From NCBI GenBank assembly GCA_029582265.1, contig CM055828.1:30872459-30936458 (forward strand): a stretch of 64,000 nucleotides of DNA, read 5' to 3'. This stretch comes from Zoroaster sp. YZ-2022. Lineage: Eukaryota > Echinodermata > Asteroidea > Forcipulatida > Zoroasteridae. Shown here in pieces: positions 10,240 through 22,206 of this stretch (position 1 is its first letter; each line of letters opens with the position of its first letter). A program made the translations under genes and the position numbers. The notes beneath the pieces were generated by a model that made no database searches, was not told the DNA's origin, and saw only the letters and a list, made by a program, of their open reading frames with translations.

Positions 10240-11340
10240 TTAACATTTAAATTGCTGATGAAATAGCGAAATATCAACTCTATCCCAGCGAATGGGGGGC
10301 AATTTGCCGACTGACTTCAGCGACGGAAAAAATGTAACACCTTCAAAATCGCTGGGCGAGGAGGCGGGGGGGGGGGGGAGGCCTGGGGTAGTCGTGATAA
10401 TTTTCTCCCCGAACAATCGCCGAACGTGGGGGGGGGGGGGTGGCGTAACAAATTTTCCACAAAAATTTAATCGCCTCAGGCACAATAACTACAAGCTTAC
10501 TTCGATGGCTTGATTTGGCAGTTTATTTGAAGACTGAGGCTCGATTTTGCCGACTGACTATAGGCTCGATTTACTGATTGTAAATTGATATTGGGGGTGC
10601 TACATCCACACACATCTCTCTTTGGCTACAACCCCGTGCTAACTGTGTTTCAAAGGTTCCCCACATAAACATTCAAACTTCTAAGAGAATCATCAAATCA
10701 TCCAGCTTTAAGATCCATTTATGTTTTTCCAGGACCTCGCTGAAAATAAATCTACCTACGCAATAGATCAATGTAGATCTTGTGACTATCACTCGGTGGC
10801 CAGAAAATGTTATTTCTAGGCGACGTGGCTACAGTACGCTTGTTATCATAATACTTAAACTCTCCATGCAGTTTCCATGGTTACGTTTCAACAAAACGAT
10901 TTTGTAATTTATCTCCGAAAATCTCGGAGCTCAAGCTAATATTATCTTAATTAATGAGAGATTGCCTATTGACTACTCGACAGTCTCGTGTAGGCTATAA
11001 TGCGACGGATTTATCGATTTCATACAATTTAGATGTTGGCCGCTGCTTGATGGGCATTTTTGTTTAACTCGAGATTTCATTAACTTCATCTGTTGCTTCA
11101 AAACATTGAATTCAAAACGGACTCATTCTCCTGACGATGACATTAATAGCACACTAGTCGAAACGTAGAGAAGATCTATACGATTCTTATCACAACCACA
11201 ATCTCACTTCGCAAGAGTTGAGATCCTAACTACATGGTGTTACTGCAAACCGATAAGGACACAGTATTAACTGAAAAGAATTGAGAATTCTACAAATAAT
11301 TACTATTTGAATTCAAGTAGATTGCGCTGATTGCCTCACC
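10240..11340 (+). promoter_or_regulatory. Upstream region and leader of CTLD-PAN copy 1 (class I)
   Basis: About 1 kb matches 34300-35239 before copy 3, including gcaatttgccgactgacttc, G-runs at 10363-10376 and 10428-10441, and the segment caataactacaagcttactt. The promoter-proximal part near 11030 (agatgttggccgctgcttga) is shared with copies 3, 5 and 6. The 5' UTR word gaattctacaaataattact precedes the start codon in every copy. No convincing TATA box was located. Confidence 0.45.
11127..11263 (+). mobile_element. 138-bp leader insertion with hammerhead-like core (copy 1)
   Basis: This segment lies between cggactca and gtatt. In copies 5 and 6 those two words are directly joined (cggactcagtat). 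The insertion starts with a 5-bp arm TTCTC, then CTGACGA, then a short GAC/GTC stem with its loop, then GAAAC and GTA, and the matching arm GAGAA at 11169-11173. That is the order of a hammerhead ribozyme core, with one extra T before stem II. Near-duplicate ggactca/ggacaca words flank it. Confidence 0.5.
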
Positions 11341-12124
11341 ATGAATCAGAATCTACAAATACTGGTTGGTTGGTTTCTGCATTGGTGTCCTTTCTCTATG
11401 GTTTCTGTTAATGGTATTCTGTCACACAGTTGTCAATGCTATTCGCTCACTGGGCTGTCCCTACGGCTGGAGGCAGTTTGGTCAGTCCTGCTACATGATG
11501 GTCACTGATACACCATTCAACTGGTATGAAGCCCGTCAGGTATGTCTTGATGCTGGAAGTGACCTGGCTTTGCCAAACTCAAAAGCCGAAAATGACTTCA
11601 TATGGAACATGCAACGGGAGGTTATTCAGCAAGATGATAGAACCCGTGCCATGTGGCTGGGCTGCACATATGGCATGGAGGCCAGTGGACAGTGGAAATG
11701 GTATGGTGATGACCAGACTGAATACAAGGGCGAATTGGGCCAAGGTGTAAATGTAAAAGGCACGGGATGTTTTACTATGAAGATTTTAAGTGGATTATGG
11801 GGTTTCTTCGATTGCTTAGCAAAGGAGAAACGTGTCCTGTGTGAGCGTAACAGGTGCATTAGTACCCCTCTACGCTGCTTCGCTGTCACCACCAAGGATT
11901 CAGAACATCACGACCAACCCTACTGTCTGCTCGGACACACCTTCAAGGAAACCATCATCAAAAGCCCCATACAATGCTGCCTGGCCTGCTCCAAGGATCG
12001 CAACTGCCGCTCCTTCAACCTGTCAGGGAAGATGTGCCAACTCAACCATGCCACCATCTCCCAGGTTGATGCTGACAAGTACTTGATTGGGAGAGAGAAC
12101 TGTGCCTACTATGAATACGAGTGA
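11341..12124 (+). pseudogene. CTLD-PAN secreted lectin copy 1, leader disrupted
   Basis: The family start ATG is at 11341. A 28-bp insertion after the codons for VGWFL, which repeats ggtttctg, throws the rest out of frame, and that frame stops near 11505. The CTLD and PAN domains are otherwise open from an internal ATG at 11411 to the stop at 12122-12124 (237 residues). Starting there leaves only a 9-residue hydrophobic remnant, too short for an ordinary signal peptide. The CTLD keeps the CPYGW, SCY, QVC, GCF, DC and LCE cysteines. The PAN domain runs from the LRCF cysteine to the final ENC. It may be a recent pseudogene, or it may use an unrecognised upstream exon. The middle of the CTLD (QREVIQQDDRTRAMW, GTGCFTMKIL) is its own variant. 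Confidence 0.7.
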
Positions 12125-13550
12125 GTAACAAATGTCATCTCTGATTGATTGATTCATGAATCTGACAATTATTTCAATGTACACTTCAACCAGAACTAGT
12201 CTTAGACTGATATTTTGTTTTAATCGGTAACATTTTCTAAACGTGGTCAAAATAGGCAAGCCGGAGAAGCGTTAAAAGTAACTGTGCGATTATGAACAAA
12301 TGTTTTACGTATCTGTGTCGTTAACTTAAGTATCTCTCGCAGGCCAAATAGTTGCACTTACAATGTTCGTCAATTATTTCATGAGCTATTGTATTTGTAT
12401 TTTACTTAAATTATACAAAACAAAACAGTGTTGTACTGATTAAAAAATGATGTTAATAATAGTGGTTTGTCCCAAAAGTGGTCTTCTCATTCGAATATTG
12501 CAGATATTGTATATAGCTCAAAGCGTAGTCTGTTTGTGGAATAAATTGTGAAACTTGATAATTGTTTTGTAGCGGGGAATGAGTGTAAATACGGGGGATT
12601 TACACTCATCTATTACCCCTCCTCCATTTGTTACCGTAAAAGTACATTTTAAACAATTATTAAGAGCTATTATTATTACATTTTTCACAATTTTACATAC
12701 AAAAATGAAAGACTTTTCGCAAAATGTAAAGAAATTCATAAATAATTATGCCCATAAGTTCGCCCAAATGTTGACTTAATTATAAGAAATTATTTTTTAA
12801 TATCTAAATATTTTAACCTTTTAAAAAGTTCATTTTCAAAATTGGTTATAGGATGGGTGACGCCCAATGGTAGTCAATGAAATTAGAAAATTAGATCCCC
12901 TTCGCCAGCCCCGCCCCAGACTCCAAATTTAAGTAGTCTGGAAACAATACGGTACTCAACCAATAAGAATGGTGAAATAGCTATAGAAATATAAAGATGT
13001 TTAAAGTTGCAGCAGTTTTAGATAGAGACAGTTTTCTTGTTAATGTTTTGTAAGAGTATTATTTGGCTGGGCTAGGTTTCCTTTAAAAGTCATATTTGCA
13101 TATGGTGGCCCTGAGAGGACATTATTAATTTGACGTGAAATTGGAATTATCGCGACGTCGTGAAATATGATGTCTTATTTGACGTCCATGTACTTTATGG
13201 GCCACATTATATACATCAGTGATAGAAATATCCCACCCATCACACCCTCCTTTTTAAAGATTGATATGTCTCATGAGTTTAGCGCCTCTATACAACATTA
13301 AGTTATTAAAAGAAGAAGACAAAATATAACTGATCAAAGATCAGAGAAAACCGTAGGTCTTCCTTGATGTTAAATTGATGATGATATGAAACATTCCTTG
13401 AAATCTTTCACTCTGAATTGGAGTAAATTAATCAAAAATTTAATTAAATCATTAAGGCAGATACAAAATATTACGAATTATCCTACATTGTCAAGTGTGA
13501 CAATCGAAATTGAGCTTTTGCACTTTTCTTTCTCAGAAATGTGAGAACCA
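12125..13550 (+). repeat. 3' flank and conserved spacer block 1
   Basis: Contains the family 3' flank (gtaacaaatgtcatctctga) and then the conserved segment with TGACGT-like motifs at 13131-13190. The later words are gagtttagcgcctctataca and catcagtgatagaaatatcc. The same order occurs after copies 2, 3, 4, 6, 7 and 8. No gene was found. Confidence 0.6.
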
Positions 13551-13655
13551 ATATTAAGCTGAACATTACACAGGTTGGTTTCTAACCACGTGATCTTCAA
13601 TAAAGCCACTATACACTATTGGTAATCTCGATAAATATAAATGATCAAAGATTTA
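13551..13655 (+). repeat. 102-bp unit, single copy
   Basis: One copy of the unit that begins tgtgagaaccaatattaagc, contains CACGTG and caataaagcc, and ends tctcgataaatataaatg. It occurs 1-3 times at the same place in each block. Confidence 0.65.
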
Positions 13656-13680
13656 CATGAAACTTACTTGATGTAAAGTT

Positions 13681-16600
13681 GATGATGGTATCAAACATCC
13701 ATTGAATTATGTATGTCTGAAGTGCTATTATTTTAATACAATTAATCAGATTATTAATGATGGTATCAAACATCCATTGAATTATGTATGTCTGAAGTGC
13801 TATTATTTTAGTACAATTAATCAGATTATTAATGATGGTATCAAACATCCATTGAATTATGTATGTCTGAAGTGCTATTATTTTAGTACAATTAATCAGA
13901 TTATTAATGATGGTATCAAACATCCATTGAATTATGTATGTCTGAAGTGCTATTATTTTAATACAATTAATCAGATTATTAATGATGGTATCAAACATCC
14001 ATTGAATTATGTATGTCTGAAGTGCTATTATTTCTTACAATTAATCAGATTATTAATGATGGTATCAAACATCCATTGAATTATGTATGTCTGAAGTGCT
14101 ATTATTTTAGTACAATTAATCAGATTATTAATGATGGTATCAAACATCCATTGAATTATGTATGTCTGAAGTGCTATTATTTTAGTACAATTAATCAGAT
14201 TATTAATGATGGTACCAAACATCCATTGAATTATGTATGTCTGAAGTGCTATTATTTTAGTACAATTAATCAGATTATTAATGATGGTATCAAACATCCA
14301 TTGAATTATGTATGTCTGAAGTGCTATTATTTTAATACAATTAATCAGATTATTAATGATGGTATCAAACATCCATTGAATTATGTATGTCTGAAGTGCT
14401 ATTATTTTAGTACAATTAATCAGATTATTAATGATGGTATCAAACATCCATTGAATTATGTATGTCTGAAGTGCTATTATTTTAATACAATTAATCAGAT
14501 TATTAATGATGGTATCAAACATCCATTGAATTATGTATGTCTAAAGTGCTATTATTTTAGTACAATTAATCAGATTATTAATGATGGTACCAAACATCCA
14601 TTGAATTATGTATGTCTGAAGTGCTATTATTTTAGTACAATTAATCAGATTATTAATGATGGTATCAAACATCCATTGAATTATGTATGTCTGAAGTGCT
14701 ATTATTTTAGTACAATTAATCAGATTATTAATGATGGTATCAAACATCCATTGAATTATGTATGTCTGAAGTGCTATTATTTTAGTACAATTAATCAGAT
14801 TATTAATGATGGTATCAAACATCCATTGAATTATGTATGTCTGAAGTGCTATTATTTTAGTACAATTAATCAGATTATTAATGATGGTATCAAACATCCA
14901 TTGAATTATGTATGTCTGAAGTGCTATTATTTTAGTACAATTAATCAGATTATTAATGATGGTATCAAACATCCATTGAATTATGTATGTCTGAAGTGCT
15001 ATTATTTTAGTACAATTAATCAGATTATTAATGATGGTACCAAACATCCATTGAATTATGTATGTCTGAAGTGCTATTATTTTAGTACAATTAATCAGAT
15101 TATTAATGATGGTATCAAACATCCATTGAATTATGTATGTCTGAAGTGCTATTATTTTAGTACAATTAATCAGATTATTGATGGGATCTAACATCCATTG
15201 AATTATGTATGTCTGAAGTGCTATTATTTTAGTACAATTAATCAGATTATTGATGATGGTATCAAACATCCATTGTATTATGTATTTCTGAAGTGATATT
15301 ATTTTATATACAATTAATCAGATTATTAATGATGGTATCAAACATCCATTGAATTATGTATGTCTGAAGTGCTATTATTTTAAGTACAATTAATCAGATT
15401 ATTAATGATGGTATCCAAACATCCATTGAATTATGTATGTCTGAAGTGCTATTATTTTAATACAATTAATCAGATTATTAATGATGGTATCAAACATCCA
15501 TTGAATTATGTATGTCTGAAGTGCTATTATTTTAGTACAATTAATCAGATTATTAATGATGGTATCAAACATCCATTGAATTATGTATGTCTGAAGTGCT
15601 ATTATTTTGTACAATTAATCAGATTATTAATGATGGTATCAAACATCCATTGAATTATGTATGTCTGAAGTGCTATTATTTTAATACAATTAATCAGATT
15701 ATTAATGATGGTATCAAACATCCATTGAATTATGTATGTCTGAAGTGCTATTATTTTAGTACAATTAATCAGATTATTGATGATGGTATCAAACATCCAT
15801 TGAATTATGTATGTCTGAAGTGCTATTATTTTAGTACAATTAATCAGATTATTAATGATGGTATCAAACATCCATTGAATTATGTATGTCTGAAGTGCTA
15901 TTATTTTAATACAATTAATCAGATTATTGATGATGGTATCAAACATCCATTGAATTATGTATGTCTGAAGTGCTATTATTTTAATACAATTAATCAGATT
16001 ATTAATGATGGTATCAAACATCCATTGAATTATGTATGTCTGAAGTGCTATTATTTTAATACAATTAATCAGATTATTAATGATGGTATCAAACATCCAT
16101 TGAATTATGTATGTCTGAAGTGCTATTATTTTAATACAATTAATCAGATTATTAATGATGGTATCAAACATCCATTGAATTATGTATGTCTGAAGTGCTA
16201 TTATTTTAGTACAATTAATCAGATTATTAATGATGGTATCAAACATCCATTGAATTATGTATGTCTGAAGTGCTATTATTTTAATACAATTAATCAGATT
16301 ATTAATGATGGTATCAAACATCCATTGAATTATGTATGTCTGAAGTGCTATTATTTTAGTACAATTAATCAGATTATTAATGATGGTATCAAACATCCAT
16401 TGAATTATGTATGTCTGAAGTGCTATTATTTTAATACAATTAATCAGATTATTAATGATGGTATCAAACATCCACTGAATTATGTATGTCTGAAGTGCTA
16501 TTATTTTAATACAATTAATCAGATTATTAATGATGGTATCAAACATCCATTGAATTATGTATGTCTGAAGTGCTATTATTTTAATATAATTAATCAGATT

Positions 16601-17056
16601 ATTAATGATGGTATCAAACATCCATTGAATTATGTATGTCTGAAGTGCTATTATTTTAATACAATTAATCAGATTATTAATGATGGTATCAAACATCCAT
16701 TGAATTATGTATGTCTGAAGTGCTATTATTTTAATACAATTAATCAGATTATTAATGATGGTATCAAACATCCATTGAATTATGTATGTCTGAAGTGCTA
16801 TTATTTTAATATAATTAATCAGATTATTAATGATGGTATCAAACATCCATTGAATTATGTATGTCTGAAGTGCTATTATTTTAGTACAATTAATCAGATT
16901 ATTAATGATGGTATCAAACATCCATTGAATTATGTATGTCTGAAGTGCTATTATTTTAATATAATTAATCAGATTATTAATGATGGTATCAAACATCCAT
17001 TGAATTATGTATGTCTGAAGTGCTATCATTTTAATATAATTAATCAGATTATTAAG
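13681..17056 (+). repeat. 75-bp tandem array, about 45 copies
   Basis: Near-perfect tandem repetition of a 75-bp unit with the words gatggtatcaaacatccatt, gaattatgtatgtctgaagt and acaattaatcagattattaa. Variants at one site (ttagtac, ttaatac, ttaatat) are not random: agtac dominates the first half and aatac or aatat the second. Small indels near 14035, 15186, 15285, 15385, 15415 and 15608 break the frame. Because 75 is a multiple of three, long open frames appear on both strands (for example 15587-17086 + and 15602-17092 -). They are taken as a by-product of the period and not as genes. Confidence 0.95.
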
Positions 17057-17179
17057 CAAATGAAGTATTGTCCCTTGGAGACGTAATTCCACATTGGAAA
17101 CGAAACATTGAAAACGAAAACACTGAAATAATTTTCATTATTTTCTCGTTGACGACACAATGAAATAAGCTGAAACTTT

Positions 17180-19946
17180 TGGTTGGTTTTTTATACATAT
17201 CTGTTGATTCTTATAAAGTATGGATGCATTTACAGACATTGGTTGGTTTTTATACATCTCTTGATTCTTATAAAGTATGGATGCATTTACAGACATTGGT
17301 TGGTTTTTATACATATCTCATGATTCTTATAAAGTATGGATGCATTTACAGACATTGGTTGGTTTTTATACATATCTCTTGATTCTTATAAAGTATGGAT
17401 GCATTTACAGACATTGGTTGGTTTCTGTACATATCTATTGATTCTTATAAAGTATGGATGCATTTACAGACATTGGTTGGTTTCTGTACATATCTCTTGA
17501 TTCTTATAAAGTATGGATGCATTTACAGACATTGGTTGGTTTTTATACATCTCTTGATTCTTATAAAGTATGGATGCATTTACAGACATTGGTTGGTTGT
17601 TATACACATCTCTTGATTCTTATAAAGTATGGATGCATTTACAGACATTGGTTGGTTTTTATACATATCTCTTGATTCTTATAAAGTATGGATGCATTTA
17701 CAGACATTGGTTGGTTTTTATACATATCTCTTGATTCTTATCAAGTATGGATGCATTTACAGACATTGGTTGGTTTTTATACATATCTCTTGATTCTTAT
17801 AAAGTATGGATGCATTTACAGACATTGGTTGGTTGTTATACATATCTCTTGATTCTTATAAAGTATGGATGCATTTACAGACGTTGGTTGGTTTTTATAC
17901 ATATCTCTTGATTCTTATAAAGTATGGATGCATTTACAGACATTGGTTGGTTTTTATACATATCTCTTGATTCTTATAAAGTATGGATGCATTTACAGAC
18001 ATTTGTTGGTTTTTATACATATCTCTTGATTCTTATAAAGTATGGATGCATTTACAGGCATTGGTTGGTTTCTGTACACATCTCTTGATTCTTATAAAGT
18101 ATGGATGCATTTACAGACATTGATTGGTTTTTATACATATCTCTTGATTCTTATAAAGTATGGATGCATTTACAGACATTGGTTGGTTTTTATACATATC
18201 TCTTGATTCTTATAAAGTATGGATGCATTTACAGACATTGGTTGGTTTTTATACATATCTCTTGATTCTTATAAAGTATGGATGCATTTACAGACATTGG
18301 TTGGTTTCTGTACATATCTCTTGATTCTTATAAAGTATGGATGCATTTACAGACATTGGTTGGTTTTTATACATCTCTTGATTCTTATAAAGTATGGATG
18401 CATTTACAGACATTGGTTGGTTGTTATACATATCTCTTGATTCTTATAAAGTATGGATGCATTTACAGACATTGGTTGGTTTCTATACATATCTCTTGAT
18501 TCTTATAAAGTATGGATGCATTTACAGACATTGGTTGGTTTTTATACATATCTCTTGATTCTTATAAAGTATGGATGCATTTACAGACATTGGTTGGTTT
18601 CTATACATATCTCTTGATTCTTATAAAGTATGGATGCATTTACAGACATTGGTTGGTTTTTATACATATCTCTTGATTCTTATAAAGTATGGATGCATTT
18701 ACAGACATTGGTTGGTTTTTATACATATCTCTTGATTCTTATAAAGTATGGATGCATTTACAGACATTGGTTGGTTTCTGTACATATCTCTTGATTCTTA
18801 TAAAGTATGGATGCATTTACAGACATTGGTTGGTTTTTATACATCTCTTGATTCTTATAAAGTATGGATGCATTTACAGACATTGGTTGGTTGTTATACA
18901 TATCTTTTGATTCTTATAAAGTATGGATGCATTTACAGGCATTGGTTGGTTTCTGTACACATCTCTTGATTCTTATAAAGTATGGATGCATTTACAGACA
19001 TTGGTTGGTTTCTATACATATCTCTTGATTCTTATAAAGTATGGATGCATTTACAGACATTGGTTGGTTTTTATACATATCTCTTGATTCTTATAAAGTA
19101 TGGATGCATTTACAGACATTGATTGGTTTTTATACATATCTCTTGATTCTTATAAAGTATGGATGCATTTACAGACATTTGTTGGTTTTTATACATATCT
19201 CTTGATTCTTATAAAGTATGAATGCATTTACAGACATTGATTGGTTTTTATACATATCTCTTGATTCTTATAAAGTATGGATGCATTTACAGACATTGGT
19301 TGGTTTTTATACATATCTCTTGATTCTTATAAAGTATGGATGCATTTACAGACATTGGTTGGTTTTTATACATATTTCTTGATTCTTATAAAGTATGGAT
19401 GCATTTACAGACATTGGTTGGTTTCTGTACATATCTCTTGATTCTTATAAAGTATGGATGCATTTACAGACATTGGTTGGTTTTTATACATATCTCTTGA
19501 TTCTTATAAAGTATGGATGCATTTACAGACATTGGTTGGTTTTTATACATATCTCTTGATTCTTATCAAGTATGGATGCATTTACAGACATTGGTTGGTT
19601 TTTATACATATTTCTTGATTCTTAAAAAGTATGGATGCATTTACAGACATTGGTTGGTTTTTATACATATCTCTTGATTCTTATAAAGTATGGATGCATT
19701 TACAGACATTGGTTGGTTTCTGTACATATCTCTTGATTCTTATAAAGTATGGATGCATTTACAGACATTAGTTGGTTTTTATACATATTTCTTGATTCTT
19801 ATAAAGTATGGATGCATTTACAGACATTGGTTGGTTTTTATACATATCTCTTGATTCTTATAAAGTATGGATGCATTTACAGACATTGGTTGGTTTTTAT
19901 ACATATCTCTTGATTCTTATAAAGTATGGATGCATTTACAGACATT
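17180..19946 (+). repeat. 59-bp tandem array, about 47 copies
   Basis: Tandem units of 59 bp with the words gacattggttggtttttata and ttgattcttataaagtatgg. Variants include tttctgtac, ggttgttatac and a 57-bp unit lacking one at pair (tatacatctcttg). The same order of variants recurs starting at about 17395, 18219 and 18689, showing higher-order repetition with distances of 824 and 470 bp. The array ends in the block trailer gacattttaccaacagtgta. Confidence 0.95.
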
Positions 19947-21840
19947 TTACCAACAGTGTATACTGCTGGCTTTACGTATGAATGTACATAGTCTAAACAA
20001 AAGTGTATTAAATAAAAGTGTATAACTTGTTCTAAACATACTTTTTGATTTTATTTTTTGGGCTTGATTGAGAAACATTTAGGCTTTCAAAAATAGAGGT
20101 GATTTTAACATCAATTATAAACGGATTTGCAATGTTATGATAAATTTGTGTTTATGAAAAGTAAAGTGGCCATCTGTGATCAAGTCTTTGTAGGTTACTA
20201 TGCATTAGAGCTTGCCCTGAGTCATGTGATATACTATAATACAATCTCTATGTAGACGTGTGTACAGCCTGGGAAATTAATTATGTACCTGATTGTCAGG
20301 GACTTGAGTCAGTGTACGGATATTATTCACATGAAACTCACAAAAAGGCTTATTGGAATATTATATCATAACTCTCATAAAGTGTCATATTATTGAAGGA
20401 ACATCACATGTCACATTGTTAAACAGTATATTTATCTTCAAATATGAATGAATTATTATCTAAAAGCTTTCTTGGTGTAAAGTTGCTACAAATATTAATT
20501 ATCCTGAGAAATTATTCTGATTTCATCTAAACAAGAAATGAAAAGTGTACAAGCTTTTCGTTATTTTCTAAAACACGTGAACATCTTAGTTTTATATGAT
20601 ATTATTTTTGGTGAAAACTAGAAGGTCGAAATGTACATACGTTTCCAAATACCATTGTTGTACGCGTTCACTATTGATTTGTATTCACCTTGTATTTACT
20701 AGCAATAACGGCTGGCAGGTTAGGGTGCCTTTCTCTATGCTTAACGGTTAGCAGCGCTATGAAATGAAAACAGTCACCAAAAACTCGGCTGCTTAGCGAC
20801 TCTATGTAATTGGACCCTGGTCAAATAATGGCAACTATTGACTGTTTTTATAAAAATTCAGTGAATCGTTTAGAAAAATTCTCATTTTCAAGTAATTTTT
20901 TTTTCATGGAAAACAAACGTGTTATGATTTAAAATATATAAAAGTAACAAATCACGCACGGATTATGCATCTTACATTATCCCACATTTGATGTAACAAC
21001 CTGTATTTCAACATTGGGATTTTTTCCATTATTTTAACACCCCAGTTTGTGCAGGGTAATATTTTACCAGAATTGAATTTTCCCTTTAATTATTAGTATT
21101 GTATTAAATCTTATAATTATTGTAAAACTTATTTTCTAATGATGGTGGTAATAAATGCGTTATAATTCATGTCAAATTGTTGGTAATTTTTCTGTTAAAT
21201 ACAACAATTTCTTTTCCTAACTGTATCAACACATTCACATATCTAAAATGAAAACAGGATGAAGGTAAAACATTTCCCTCTTATGTTCAGTCTATTTTAT
21301 GGGCGGGGCCATATTATTACCCCCAAACAAACAAACAAAAAACAAAGCTGAAGATGATATTTTATTTACATTTAATCAGAGTGAGAGGTTTCATGATTTG
21401 ACTCAAAAGTGTACAATTTTCCAGATAAAACGTATTCAAACTTTGCATTCATCAGAACAACATGTTCAATATGTGTTTGTAAAACAAAATAGCCTACATT
21501 TAAAACATCCAAGTTATGCCTTTATCAGCCTTGATAACGGTTCAATTAAGGAGCTTTCTGTTACACATCTCATATCTGATCTATGGCTGCCGTTGAAGTG
21601 AAGTATATAATTCTTGCATTGGTGAGGGAGGCACTATTCTATCAAAAAACGACCGCCTCAAATATAACGCGTTTCCGGACAAGTGGGAATGCTTCTTTGA
21701 AAACGATATTATCACTGTCAATGACAACAAATTAAACTTTTATTAATAATCGATATTAGGCCTAATAATGTGAATCTTATCTCAGGGTTTGCGCAAAAGC
21801 ATGTGACTTGATTTACCCAATCACTTTCTAGCACGTCCAA
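19947..21840 (+). repeat. Conserved trailer and upstream spacer before copy 2
   Basis: The trailer attttaccaacagtgtatac is followed by a segment with a recurring short open frame (here interrupted by TAG near 20253). The dispersed repeat with catcttagttttat follows, then gttagggtgcctttctctat, then a segment containing gcgtttccggacaagtggga near 21670. The order matches 38660-40590. No supported gene. Confidence 0.55.
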
Positions 21841-22206
21841 TGCATAGATAAATATACCTTGAAGCAGCAATATTTTCAGTTTTGTCGAGATCGCATCAAC
21901 TTCATCTGTTGTTTCAAAACATTTAATTAAAAAACGGACTCATTCTCCTGACGATGACACAATAGCACGCTAGTCGAAACGTAGAGAAGGTCTATGCGGT
22001 TCTTATCACAACTGAAAACAATTGAGAATTCTACAAATAATTACTGTTCGAATTCAAGCTTGTGCGTTTCCCTTGAGATTCTATCAAGATCATCTGTTGC
22101 TTCAAAACATTGAATACAAAACAGACGCTGAATTAACTGAAAGGAATTGAGAATTCTACAAATAATTACTATTGGAATTCAAGTAGATTGAGCCGATTGC
22201 CTCACC
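21841..22206 (+). promoter_or_regulatory. Promoter and leader of copy 2 (class II, leader duplicated)
   Basis: The class II promoter word tccaatgcatagataaatat contains a CCAAT box and a TATA-like element, about 30-40 bp before ttttcagttttgtcgagatc. The hammerhead-like insertion starts at 21943 but is truncated near 22013. The leader segment from gaattctacaaataattact is then present twice (about 22025 and 22151), separated by a second copy of the catctgttgcttcaaaacat segment. Leader duplication is unique to this copy. Confidence 0.45.

Noticed and set aside
11366..11410. Start of copy 1 at TTG 11366 (and similar TTG/GTG starts for copies 5 and 7)
   Set aside because: A non-ATG start is not credible for an ordinary animal gene. 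The starts were re-read from ATG and the lesions described instead.
13645..17092. Long repeat-peptide open frames on both strands of the 75-bp array as genes
   Set aside because: The period is a multiple of three, frames are open on both strands, indels break them at several points and single-unit blocks have no coding context. Treated as a satellite by-product.
17179..18969. Several 67-73-codon frames in the 59-bp array
   Set aside because: The unit length is not a multiple of three, so frames cycle and stop every four units. No gene.
13681..19946. CRISPR-like array
   Set aside because: Units are directly adjacent with no unique spacers, in an animal genome. These are minisatellites.
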